From Pirellulaceae bacterium (GTDB taxonomy: Bacteria > Planctomycetota > Planctomycetia > Pirellulales > Pirellulaceae): a stretch of 64,000 nucleotides of DNA. The position numbers and the translations under genes are program-made. The notes under the pieces were generated by a model. The model did not search any database and was not told the DNA's origin. It was given only the letters and a program-made list of their open reading frames with translations. Positions 1 to 7,551 of this stretch are shown one piece after another. The stretch's first letter is position 1. The number at the start of each line of letters is the position of its first letter. The stretch covers positions 124,001 to 188,000 of the forward strand of contig JAHBXS010000003.1 of the NCBI GenBank assembly GCA_019636375.1. The letters are read 5' to 3'.

Positions 1-118
1 CACGCTCGATTTTTTCCTTGACAACTCTGACCAACACGCGAGCCCCAGCGCCTTGGGGAGACATAATCTCCTCAGGCTTTGGCCAATGCATCGTTTTGGT
101 CAGGACTTCTAGACTCAT
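1..118 (-). CDS. N-terminal fragment of an unidentified protein, cut by window edge
   Basis: An ATG at 118 opens a frame that stays open to the left edge (39 codons, starting MSLEVLTKTM). Only the amino terminus is present, it has no signal peptide or recognisable domain, and I cannot name it. It is kept because the frame is uninterrupted to the boundary, but this is short enough to be chance. Confidence 0.3.
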   Translation of the reverse strand, partial: MSLEVLTKTMHWPKPEEIMSPQGAGARVLVRVVKEKIER

Positions 119-336
119 AGTTATCAGCAGACATAAAGGAAAATCACCTAGCTCATGATTTTAGCTAATTTTCTTTGACTTTTCAGCTACCGGACACCTC
201 GGCACACTCAAAGACCATTTGTATACAACTTTGTGACACGTTAGGTCAATCCCAGTCGAAAATCTTAAGGACTTCCAAAAATTCGATCGAGTGATACTTT
301 TGCAATATTGATCAACAAGCTACTTCGGCAACATCG

Positions 337-954
337 CTACCGTTTGAGGAAATTGACGTGTTCCCAATCTTGAATATCTTCGGGTTGTCTTGCTTCGGCA
401 GTTTTTTGACTTACCAAACCTGAGACCATTTCCCGTTTTGAAAGTTCCCACAACAATTCCTTGAACCCCGCTTCACCCTCTGGATCATTGTCGGGGAAGA
501 GCAGGACTCGATTGTTGGCGACTTGTTTGGCGAAGCGGACGATGGCGTCGATTTGGGTTTCGGTCGCTCGGTTGCTGCAAAGGCCGACGGCACAGATGCC
601 CAGTTCGTCCAAGCGAATCACGTCGTTCATTCCCTCGACCACAACCAAGCCGTTTTGCTTGAGTGATTCCTGAAGTTGAGGTTCTTCTAATCGAGAGACC
701 ATCGCACCGAATAACTCGATGCCGCGATGATAGCCAGCAACATATCGATGCTTGTTCGGTTTCTTGCCCTCTGGTTTTCCATCCTTGATCCACTGATCCC
801 ATTTCTTTTCAAAGGTCAGGTCACGACCGGAGTAGGAAACAATGTCACCACGAACATTTCGATGAGTGGTGTAGGGTGCGTGAAGGCGGCGCGGGTGGTG
901 CGTTACGCAAGTCGAGCTGATGAACCATTGAATCTCTGTGAACTGAACAATCAA
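337..954 (-). pseudogene. 5'-truncated DnaG/CHC2-type primase, TOPRIM domain remnant
   Basis: The frame carries a TOPRIM fold: VVVEGMNDV supplies the conserved glutamate (about residues 104-112) and LLFPDNDPEG the aspartate pair (about 151-160). Just before it is a segment of the type GDIVSYSGRD...KHRYVAGYHRG, which in primase-like proteins follows the zinc finger. No CHC2 zinc-finger region is encoded upstream. The first 30 or so residues (His/Thr-rich, ending THRNV) do not look like protein of this family, so the 5' part appears lost. DnaG-like enzymes make RNA primers; phage and plasmid relatives carry the same domain order. It lies beside a toxin-antitoxin pair, consistent with an accessory patch. 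A functional stand-alone TOPRIM protein is possible but less likely. Confidence 0.6.
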
Positions 955-1080
955 AACTGCCGCCGAAACGCACCAACTCAGCTACCACCTATCAACAAGA
1001 CAGTTTCTTGATCGATTACATTACTTTGGGTAAAATCTTAAGGTCAGGAGATTTCTACTTTTACTAAAAGCGAGGAAACA

Positions 1081-1332
1081 ATGTCAACTGATTTATCACC
1101 CGAAAACGAACTATTTCTTTCGAGACTTGTCGAGACGGGAACCTTTGCAAGTCGGCGACAAGCACTTGACGAAAGTGTCGCTCTTCTTCGCAAAAGAAAT
1201 GAGTTGGTGGAGCGTATTGCTGAAGGACGCCGCCAGTTGGATGCAGGAGAATTTGTAGAGTTTGACGATGCTTCTCTTGAAGAGTATTTTGGCCGGTTGA
1301 AACAACGGGCAAATGGGAACATTACGCCGTGA
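1081..1332 (+). CDS. ParD-family (CC2985-like) antitoxin
   Basis: This 83-residue protein begins MSTDLSPENELFLSRLVETG and continues with SRRQALDESVALLRKR, the ribbon-helix-helix pattern of ParD/CC2985 antitoxins. The C-terminal half is acidic (GEFVEFDDASLEEYF), as expected for the part that wraps the toxin. Members bind their own promoter as dimers and neutralise the ParE partner, so autoregulation is the expected control. The stop overlaps the start of the next gene in GTGA, the usual coupling in type II modules. A purine-rich stretch (agcgaggaaaca) precedes the ATG. Confidence 0.82.
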   Translation: MSTDLSPENELFLSRLVETGTFASRRQALDESVALLRKRNELVERIAEGRRQLDAGEFVEFDDASLEEYFGRLKQRANGNITP

Positions 1333-1664
1333 CAAAGATTTATCGGCTTACCAATATTGCACGGGATGATTTGGATTCGATTGCAACGGAAATTGGTGCC
1401 TCTAGCCCAACCGCTTCCGAGGCTATTCTCGACCGATTATTCGATACGTTTCAGCTCCTAGCCGAGCACCCAGAAATAGGAACCCTTCGAAACGACTTGG
1501 GAACCGACGTACGAGTTTTCTCTCCCCAGAAGCCGGCACGAAACTATCTTGTTTTTTACTTTCCTATTCCCAAAGGGGTCGCAATTATTGGTATTGTGCA
1601 TGGAGCGAGGGACTGGATTTCGCTGTTTCCGTCCGAAGATCGAATCGATAAAGAGCAATCGTAA
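1329..1664 (+). CDS. RelE/ParE-superfamily toxin
   Basis: This 111-residue protein has the ParE layout: an N-terminal TNIARDDLDSIATEIG helix pair, then FDTFQLLAEHPEIGTLR, then a beta-rich C-terminus with YLVFYFPIPKGVAIIGIVHGARD. The last element matches the V-x-R-V-x-H-G-x-R-D strand typical of the family. ParE toxins act on DNA gyrase whereas RelE toxins cleave mRNA; sequence alone leans to ParE because the partner is ParD-like. The start is GTG at 1329 overlapping the antitoxin stop by four bases, and no better start exists downstream. It appears full length. Confidence 0.85.
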   Translation: MTKIYRLTNIARDDLDSIATEIGASSPTASEAILDRLFDTFQLLAEHPEIGTLRNDLGTDVRVFSPQKPARNYLVFYFPIPKGVAIIGIVHGARDWISLFPSEDRIDKEQS

Positions 1665-1823
1665 AAGTGTCCCATGAATGTCTCGGTTGATCAGTGCCCA
1701 CCGCAGCTTGTTCATGTCGGCTGTCCACTCTGACAATTTTGACTCGTCCGGCTGTTCCAATAACAGACGCGTAAACAGAGCAGTTATCTGCTCGATGTCG
1801 AGCCCAGAATCGAAGCGTAGATA

Positions 1824-1844
1824 TCCGCCGGGTGAACCGGCGGA
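1824..1844. repeat. Short perfect palindrome (8-bp stem)
   Basis: TCCGCCGG and CCGGCGGA flank the five-base loop GTGAA with no mismatch. There is no following T-run, so it does not look like a classic intrinsic terminator. It sits in a group with two other palindromes. Confidence 0.6.
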
Positions 1845-1888
1845 ATTAGAGTCAAGGCAAAATCTAGTGTAGCGAGAAGCGTAAATAT

Positions 1889-1907
1889 CACCTGGACAAG
1901 CCAGGTG
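1889..1907. repeat. Short perfect palindrome (7-bp stem)
   Basis: CACCTGG and CCAGGTG flank the loop ACAAG. It lies 44 bases after the previous palindrome and 59 before the next. The sequence differs from its neighbours, so this is a group of distinct palindromes, not a tandem repeat. Confidence 0.6.
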
Positions 1908-1966
1908 CATTACGCCAGGCAAACTCTCTCCCCATAGCCATCGGTATCTACATATCTATACGCTCC

Positions 1967-2006
1967 TTCACGGAGTGAACGCCCACGTGGCTTTTCACTC
2001 CGTGAA
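1967..2006. repeat. 40-base nested palindrome, copy 1
   Basis: Outer arms TTCACGGAGTGAA (1967-1979) and TTCACTCCGTGAA (1994-2006) are exact reverse complements. Each arm is also a small palindrome (TTCAC-GGA-GTGAA), and the 14-base centre contains CCACGTGG. A second copy lies at 48345-48384 with identical arms and three changes in the centre, so this is an interspersed repeat. It sits 30 bases from the 3' end of the SNF2 gene and could act as a transcript end structure; that role is inference. Confidence 0.85.
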
Positions 2007-2035
2007 ATGGCCCATAGCGACTAAATTCACACAAA

Positions 2036-4828
2036 TCACACTTCGCAGCTTCGGACGTCGAGGGCGACGAAATTTAGGAGGTCGCGGTCGGACATTTCGG
2101 TTAGCATTCGTTCGCCTTCATGGCTCTTGCCCAATATCTCGTCCGCCAACTCTTGCTTGGATCGAATCAATTCGTCGATACGCTCCTCCAGCGTTCCGCG
2201 ACAGACAAATTTATGGACCAGTACGTTCCGTTTTTGGCCTATGCGGAATGCACGGTCGGTCGCTTGATTTTCGACTGCCGGATTCCACCAACGATCAAAG
2301 TGGATCACGTGCGAGGCAGCGGTCAGGTTCAGCCCGGTGCCCCCCGCTTTGAGAGAGATAACAAAGTAGGGAACTGATTCGTCCTCCTGGAACCGCTTGA
2401 CCAAATCCTTGCGTTTGCCCACGGCGGTGCCGCCATGCAGAACAAGTCCGCTGCGTCCGAAAACCGCGGCGAGGTGATCCGCCAGCGGTTGGCAGATCGA
2501 TTGGAACTGAGTGAACACCAGTGCCTTTTCCTGCCGATCGCGAATGGGTTCGCAAATCTCGGACAGTTGCAGAAATTTTCCGCTCTCCTGAGCCGGGAAC
2601 TCGGTTGTGTCGAGCAGTTGCGATGGGTGATTACAAATTTGTTTCAGCCGCATCATGGTGGACAACACAATCCCGCGTCGCCGAATGGTGTTTCCTTTCT
2701 CTCCGTGTTCGAGTTGCTTAAGTTCCTCAGACAATTCCTTGACCGCTTTTTGATAGAGGGCCGCTTGCCGCTTGGACAATCCGCACTCGACTCGCATTTC
2801 GGTCTTGTCGGGCAAGTCCGGAACAATCGTCGGATCGGTTTTCATGCGGCGCAGAATGTACGGCTGAACGAGCCGCCGCAGCGAACCATACGCCTTGGCG
2901 TCAGGTTGTTTGCCGAGCCGTTTGATGAACTCTTTGAACTGTTTGGCCGAGCCGAGCAGGCCCGGCGAGCAGAAATCGAACAGTGACCAGAGATCGCCAA
3001 GTTGATTTTCGACCGGTGTCCCAGTAAGCACAATGCGGCAGTTCGCGCGAAGTTTTTTCACCGAGCGACTCTGGGCCGATGTGGCGTTCTTGATCGCTTG
3101 CGCTTCGTCCAGTACCACGAGGTCCCAATCGACAGTGGTCATCCACTCTGCGGCGCGGGCCATCGTGTAAGAAGTGACAACGGCGTCGATCCCTGCGAGG
3201 GCCTGCTGAGGGTTAGCCGCGATCCGGTCGAGCGTTTGGTTGTCGCATTCCGAGCGATGCGCGAACAAGATTTTCAATTGCGGGGCGAAACGGGCGAATT
3301 CGGCTTTCCAGTTGCCGATCAACGACGCCGGAACGACTAGCAAGTGCGGTGAAACCGTTTGCCGTTTTTTATCGAAGCCGAGTTTAGGTGCATCGTTTTT
3401 TCGGCGGAGTAGCAGGTCGATGATCTGCACCGTCTTGCCAAGCCCCATGTCATCGGCCAGACAGGCTCCTAATTTCAACTGAGTCATAAACCACAGCCAA
3501 CGCACGCCATCCGCTTGATAGGGTCGCAGTTGAGCTTGTAGGCCGTCTCCGGGTTGGCAGTCGACTTGGCCCGCCGGATCGCGTAACGTGGCCAGCGTTT
3601 CGGTCAGCCAGGTGCCACTTGAGACGTGTGCCCATTCAGCGGTGGTCGCATCGTCTGGGGATGAGCCGCCGATGTCCGCACCGGCCAGCAACCGCATGCC
3701 GCGCAAAAAATCGATGCCATCGGCGTGTTCTTGTTCGAGCTGTTTCCAGTGTTCCAGTGCCTGGCTGAGGCGTTGCCGATCGACTTCGACCCATTTGCCT
3801 CGCAGCAGCATGAGTCCACCGTCGGCAGCGAGTAGCTGTTTTTGTTCGGCAGCCGTGAGCGGCTCACCATCGAGCGCGACGGACATGGAAAAATCGAGTA
3901 GTGCGTTGGCTCCCATCTGAGGCGGCTCGCGATCACCCAGTCGAATTTGAACGGTGGGCCGTGAGGAGTGCCGGGCTCGCCACCAATTGGGCACGCGAAC
4001 GACCAATCCGCTTTGCTCAATTTGCGGGACGGCGTGCAGAAACTGATACGCTTCGTCGATGTTCAGTGCCTGGGGTTGAAACAGGGCACGCGAGTCGAGC
4101 CATTTACGAATCAGCGGAGCTTGTTCGGCCGCCAAGCGAACCGGTTTGAGCAACTCGGTCAATTTATCTTGGTCACGTTGGGCGGCGTATTCGCGTAGGG
4201 CGTCGGCGAGTGGCAAGTGTTTGACCGCCCCCTTGCCGCTCAGCTTGTGCGTGTAAGTTGCTAAAAAGGCAAACGGTCGAGCGGGGTCCTTTTTGTTTTC
4301 TGCCAAGTGAAACGTGACACGCCCCAGCAATTGCCAACGCGGGTTGATACTTTGCAACAAGCCGACCATACCGTTTGGGTGGGAGATTGCTTGTTGGCGG
4401 ACAAACTCGGCCAATTCGCGCCAAAGATTGCGCAGCAATTGAGGTGCCATATATTCGAGTCCCCGCATTGGCGGTGCTTCGGAAACGGTGACAGCCAGTG
4501 CCAGATCATCGGGTGGTGGCACCAGGGATTCGATGGGAGTTCGAGCCGTTTTGTTGGAAAACTGCTGGCGACTCGGTTCATCGAGATGGCAAAGCGACTG
4601 CAGCAGATCGCTGGCCCAGCGTTTCCAAAAGGCAAATTCTGCTGGGGTTTCCGCTGGCAACGCGAGTTTTGCCAAATAAAACAGCCCGCCAGCGGTCGAT
4701 TGCGCGAATTCTACACGTAGCTGCTGCTGCAAACCCTGGGCGACATTCTCCGTGAGATTTCCATCTGGGGCAACCTCTTCCAGCCAAATCCGTCCTTGGG
4801 GCGAAATCGCCAATCGAGCAAAACTCAT
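2036..4828 (-). CDS. SNF2-family DNA-dependent ATPase/helicase
   Basis: This 930-residue protein has a complete Swi2/Snf2 motor in its C-terminal half: motif I DDMGLGKTVQ near residue 458, motif II DEAQ near 574, motif III LTGTPVENQLGDLWSLFDF shortly after, and the second RecA lobe with LKAGGTGLNL, WWNPAVENQATDRAFRIGQ near 850-865. The N-terminal 400 residues resemble the bacterial SNF2 N-terminal domain but carry no motif I can name. Such enzymes translocate on double-stranded DNA and remodel protein-DNA or polymerase-DNA complexes. It is divergently arranged with a SWIM zinc-finger gene starting 154 bases away. SNF2 and SWIM proteins are often neighbours in bacteria, suggesting a shared DNA-related job. 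It appears full length. Confidence 0.95.
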   Translation of the reverse strand: MSFARLAISPQGRIWLEEVAPDGNLTENVAQGLQQQLRVEFAQSTAGGLFYLAKLALPAETPAEFAFWKRWASDLLQSLCHLDEPSRQQFSNKTARTPIESLVPPPDDLALAVTVSEAPPMRGLEYMAPQLLRNLWRELAEFVRQQAISHPNGMVGLLQSINPRWQLLGRVTFHLAENKKDPARPFAFLATYTHKLSGKGAVKHLPLADALREYAAQRDQDKLTELLKPVRLAAEQAPLIRKWLDSRALFQPQALNIDEAYQFLHAVPQIEQSGLVVRVPNWWRARHSSRPTVQIRLGDREPPQMGANALLDFSMSVALDGEPLTAAEQKQLLAADGGLMLLRGKWVEVDRQRLSQALEHWKQLEQEHADGIDFLRGMRLLAGADIGGSSPDDATTAEWAHVSSGTWLTETLATLRDPAGQVDCQPGDGLQAQLRPYQADGVRWLWFMTQLKLGACLADDMGLGKTVQIIDLLLRRKNDAPKLGFDKKRQTVSPHLLVVPASLIGNWKAEFARFAPQLKILFAHRSECDNQTLDRIAANPQQALAGIDAVVTSYTMARAAEWMTTVDWDLVVLDEAQAIKNATSAQSRSVKKLRANCRIVLTGTPVENQLGDLWSLFDFCSPGLLGSAKQFKEFIKRLGKQPDAKAYGSLRRLVQPYILRRMKTDPTIVPDLPDKTEMRVECGLSKRQAALYQKAVKELSEELKQLEHGEKGNTIRRRGIVLSTMMRLKQICNHPSQLLDTTEFPAQESGKFLQLSEICEPIRDRQEKALVFTQFQSICQPLADHLAAVFGRSGLVLHGGTAVGKRKDLVKRFQEDESVPYFVISLKAGGTGLNLTAASHVIHFDRWWNPAVENQATDRAFRIGQKRNVLVHKFVCRGTLEERIDELIRSKQELADEILGKSHEGERMLTEMSDRDLLNFVALDVRSCEV

Positions 4829-4982
4829 CGAATTCCGAATAAATTTCCTAAAAATGCTGTTGGTGAAAAAACTCGAACATGACTACATTAAATAACAGAA
4901 TGCGGTTCTCATGATTATCTAAACGGAAACGACACCGGCGACTATTTTAGATTGGTTCGAGGCGCAAAGGGAGGGTAGTGCG

Positions 4983-6086
4983 ATGGGTTATGGTGGATAT
5001 GGTTACGGATTTCGCTGGGCACCTTACGTTTCGGTGGGTCAAAAGTTGGCAAGGGCCAAGAAACACGCTGCGCAAGTCGCCAAAAAACAAAAACGTGAAC
5101 CCTCACCGGTCGCGACGAAGAGTCGCAAAATCGCCACGTCGTTTTGGGGTCTCGCTTGGTGCGATAATTTAGAAGAGTACAGTGATTTCTCCAATCGCCT
5201 CCCGCGCGGAGCAACCTATGTCCGCAATGGCTCGGTTGTCGATCTGGTGATCAAGCAAGGAGCGGTCCACGCCATCGTGGCTGGTTCTGAACCATACAAC
5301 GTCAAGATCGAGATCGCCACACTTTCTAAAGCCACTTGGAGCAAGATCAAGAAAGACTGTTCGTCCGAAATTGACTCTTTGCTCGATTTGTTAGGTGGGC
5401 GTCTTTCCGATGGCGTCATGCGTCGCTTGACACAGAACAAGGGCGGATGCTTTCCCGCCCCATCAGAGATCGAGATGCGATGCAGTTGTCCCGATTATTC
5501 CTACTGCTGCAAACACATCGCCGCCGTCATGTACGGCATCGGCTGTCGGCTGGACACACAACCCGAACTGCTGTTCACGCTGCGAGGCGTCGATCACTTG
5601 GAGTTGGTCAGCCAGGCGGTTTCGAAAGAGACCCTGGAGCGCGAACTCGTCACGACGAGTGCCGACGGGTTGGCCGGGCAAGACTTGAGCGAGATGTTTG
5701 GAATCGAACTCGACGATTCAGCATCAAAGAAGGCTACCAAATCGAAGCCCAAACCGACGCGACGAAACTCGAAAACAGTTCGCAAGCCTTCTGCCGTTTC
5801 GAAACCGCGATCCAAAACAGCGACTCCCGTTATCCGTACGAAAGCCGACGGTCAGGTTCGAAACAAGTCGAATACGACATCGACGAAAAGAAGTCGGTCA
5901 ACTGTGCCAACGGCAAAGTCCACTGCGTCGAAATCAAAGTCCACTTCGCCAAAGCTGAAGAGCCTAAAATCTGCAGCCCCAAAGACGCAAACAAAAGCAT
6001 CGAACGTCAAAAAAACGAAGTCGAAAACCACAGACCGCTTAACAACCGCAGTGAATTCCTCAAAAGCGAAACTGCAAGCGGCCTAG
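4983..6086 (+). CDS. SWIM zinc-finger protein with histone-H1-like tail
   Basis: This 367-residue protein carries a SWIM motif, CSCPDYSYCCKHIAAVMYGIG, near residues 163-183, giving the C-x-C-x(n)-C-x-H zinc ligands. SWIM fingers bind DNA or protein and are found beside SNF2 ATPases. From about residue 245 to the end the protein turns into Lys/Ser/Thr/Pro-rich sequence with repeated KSK, TKS and SKS units and almost no acidic residues, like the tails of histone H1 or the H1-like proteins of other bacteria; DNA binding by this tail is inferred. The ATG at 4983 follows GGAGGG at a suitable distance. It is transcribed away from the SNF2 gene. A long frame-shifted open frame over its 3' half is a shadow. 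Confidence 0.85.
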   Translation: MGYGGYGYGFRWAPYVSVGQKLARAKKHAAQVAKKQKREPSPVATKSRKIATSFWGLAWCDNLEEYSDFSNRLPRGATYVRNGSVVDLVIKQGAVHAIVAGSEPYNVKIEIATLSKATWSKIKKDCSSEIDSLLDLLGGRLSDGVMRRLTQNKGGCFPAPSEIEMRCSCPDYSYCCKHIAAVMYGIGCRLDTQPELLFTLRGVDHLELVSQAVSKETLERELVTTSADGLAGQDLSEMFGIELDDSASKKATKSKPKPTRRNSKTVRKPSAVSKPRSKTATPVIRTKADGQVRNKSNTTSTKRSRSTVPTAKSTASKSKSTSPKLKSLKSAAPKTQTKASNVKKTKSKTTDRLTTAVNSSKAKLQAA

Positions 6087-6120
6087 TGGTCACAGTGACA
6101 GCTAAAATACAGGGGTTGAC

Positions 6121-6186
6121 GTAGCGGAAGTCGTCAAGACTTGCGGCATTTGCGTTAGTTTCGAAACTCTTGACGAGTTCCGCTAC
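6121..6186. repeat. Inverted repeat with 19-base arms
   Basis: The left arm GTAGCGGAAGTCGTCAAGA (6121-6139) pairs with the right arm TCTTGACGAGTTCCGCTAC (6168-6186) with one mismatch, across a 28-base spacer that includes the small palindrome GTTTCGAAAC. It lies between two convergent genes (SWIM protein and thioredoxin-like protein) and could serve as a bidirectional transcript end, although no T-run follows. I see no second copy in this window. Confidence 0.75.
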
Positions 6187-6261
6187 CCTAAAATTAAGCC
6201 GTGACAAAGCACTAGCCACTCTTGATTTAAAATACTGTTCTGTGTGAACCGACGTGGTCGT

Positions 6262-7413
6262 CTAGCGTTCGGGGTACAGATAGCCGTCCACCCAGCCGCG
6301 CGAGGCGTGGGGTGGGAGGTTGTCGACGGTGTCGTTACCGTCGACCAACTGGAAGGCAATCTCCAACGGAAACTTTCCAGGTGGTGCTTCTAGCGTGTAC
6401 TGGCCGCTGCCGAAAGCGTCGCCGACTGACAACAAGTCAAACCGTTCCACGCGGCCATTTCTGCCATTTGCGATTCCGTTAAGTTTCGCGGTGTACCCTC
6501 GTTTGCCGTCTTTCGATTCCAGGATAACGATCCCGGAAATTTTACCGTCCTTGATTGAAACATCCAGTGTTCGAATTTCTTCAAGAGCCCACGACGTTGG
6601 TTGACCTCGGGTGTTGTCAACTAAATGAAACCGAGCGATTCGCCGAATGAGCCGCTCGGGCATCCGGTCGTCTAAAAGTTCCTTTTGCTCGTCGGCAGTG
6701 ATCCACAAATTGTCGCGCGAGACAGCAGTCTGAAATATTTTTTGCCATTGGTCATCGGTATCAGGATAGCCATTGGGAATTCGAGCACTCGCACGAATGA
6801 TAGCGGCACCTGTCGGCGGTGGCGTCACGTAGCGGTTGTCGATGGACTCTCGCACCAGCGGTTCAACGGTCGGTGGTTCATACGACGCAAGTGTTTCTTG
6901 CATGAATCGCCGAATTCGTTCCGGGCCGCGGTTGTTGTTGTAGAAGAACAGTTTTCCAGCAGGGTCAGCAATGTACAGTCCCTGGGTCGTGTTGTTGAAA
7001 TCCGCACGAGGTCCTTGGCCAGCGATCTTGCGGTAGAAATCTCCTTCCGTATCCTTTTGCCGACGGGTGTACCACTGGTCGATCGCCACAGGCACAAATT
7101 TTTCACGCAGCATTTCGAGAATCTCAGGATCGGCAAACGTCGACTCACGGTCGAGCACACCGTTGTTTCACGTGCAGGCGAGTGGATGGCCATCCATCGC
7201 CCAGATAAACAATGGCTTGGATTGTTCGACGGCCATTTTTTGAGCGACTAGCAAATCAACTTGCCAAGGGATCGACCTCCACGGTGCATCTGCAGTTTGA
7301 CAGATCGTCTCGCATTTCTTCGCAAGTTCTTCAATACCACCCTGCGCGAGCAGTTCGTTCCCCGCAACGAGAACCAGGCCCAATGCCAGAAACAAACTTT
7401 GATAACCAATCAT
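6262..7413 (-). CDS. Secreted thioredoxin-like protein with in-frame TGA; candidate selenoprotein
   Basis: Reading through one TGA (7168-7170, codon 82) gives a single 383-residue protein. It starts at ATG 7413 after AAGGGA and has a signal peptide (MIGYQSLFLALGLVLVAGN, ending near LLAQG). Residues 55-82 read AVEQSKPLFIWAMDGHPLACT then TGA, followed by NNGVLDRES, EMLREKFVPVAIDQWY and later GLYIADPAGKLFFYNNN. This is the order of a thioredoxin fold, with Cys80-Thr81-TGA82 at the redox position. The frame on both sides is clean, with no frameshift. A stem-loop follows the TGA at SECIS distance. Read as Sec, it would be a CxU selenoprotein, perhaps an oxidoreductase in the periplasm-like space. 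The alternatives are a nonsense mutation, or a short 81-residue product plus a separate GTG-started protein at 7158. Selenocysteine genes are not in this window. Confidence 0.65.
7136..7164 (-). promoter_or_regulatory. Candidate bacterial SECIS stem-loop
   Basis: On the coding strand directly after the TGA, AACG (7164-7161) can pair with CGTT (7139-7136), and TCGAC (7154-7150) with GTCGA (7144-7140), leaving a six-base bulge on the 5' side and the apical loop CGTGA. The loop begins 18 bases after the TGA and has G at its second position. Those are features of bacterial SECIS elements, which sit within the coding region shortly downstream of UGA and recruit SelB. A competing five-pair hairpin (ACGGT/ACCGT) overlaps it. 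The call is from pairing by eye only. Confidence 0.4.
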
Positions 7414-7551
7414 TGCAATTTCCCTTCGTATTCGCCTCGCGATTTAATCCTTGTTCAAATATAGCGGCCCGAATCGCCAAATTTCAAGACACCAACGTTA
7501 CGGCATTCAGACTCTTTTTCGACGCTCGACCGAAGACGGAATGCAAGTCAT

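Larger units (their letters stand above)
1665..2035. other. Gene-free stretch with three palindromes
   Basis: I see no convincing gene in these 371 bases between the toxin gene and the convergent SNF2 gene. The right half holds three separate inverted repeats (1824-1844, 1889-1907 and 1967-2006), annotated below. A minus-strand frame covering 1458-1922 runs through the toxin gene and two palindromes and is taken as chance. Confidence 0.6.

Noticed and set aside
1458..1922. 154-residue minus-strand frame over the toxin gene
   Set aside because: It runs through the ParE gene and two palindromes and shows no domain. A part near 1690-1800 looks protein-like but cannot be placed.
5447..6124. 225-residue plus-strand frame inside the SWIM gene
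   Set aside because: It is the shifted shadow of the Lys/Ser-rich tail, lacks its own ribosome site, and the overlapped frame has the SWIM motif.
7145..7164. Alternative hairpin ACGGT/ACCGT after the TGA
   Set aside because: Its loop starts only nine bases after the TGA, too close for a usual bacterial SECIS; the TCGAC/GTCGA stem fits better.
7168..7170. Frameshift or sequencing error as cause of the break at codon 82
   Set aside because: Both halves are in the same frame, so an insertion or deletion is not needed; only a base change could explain it, which cannot be excluded without reads.
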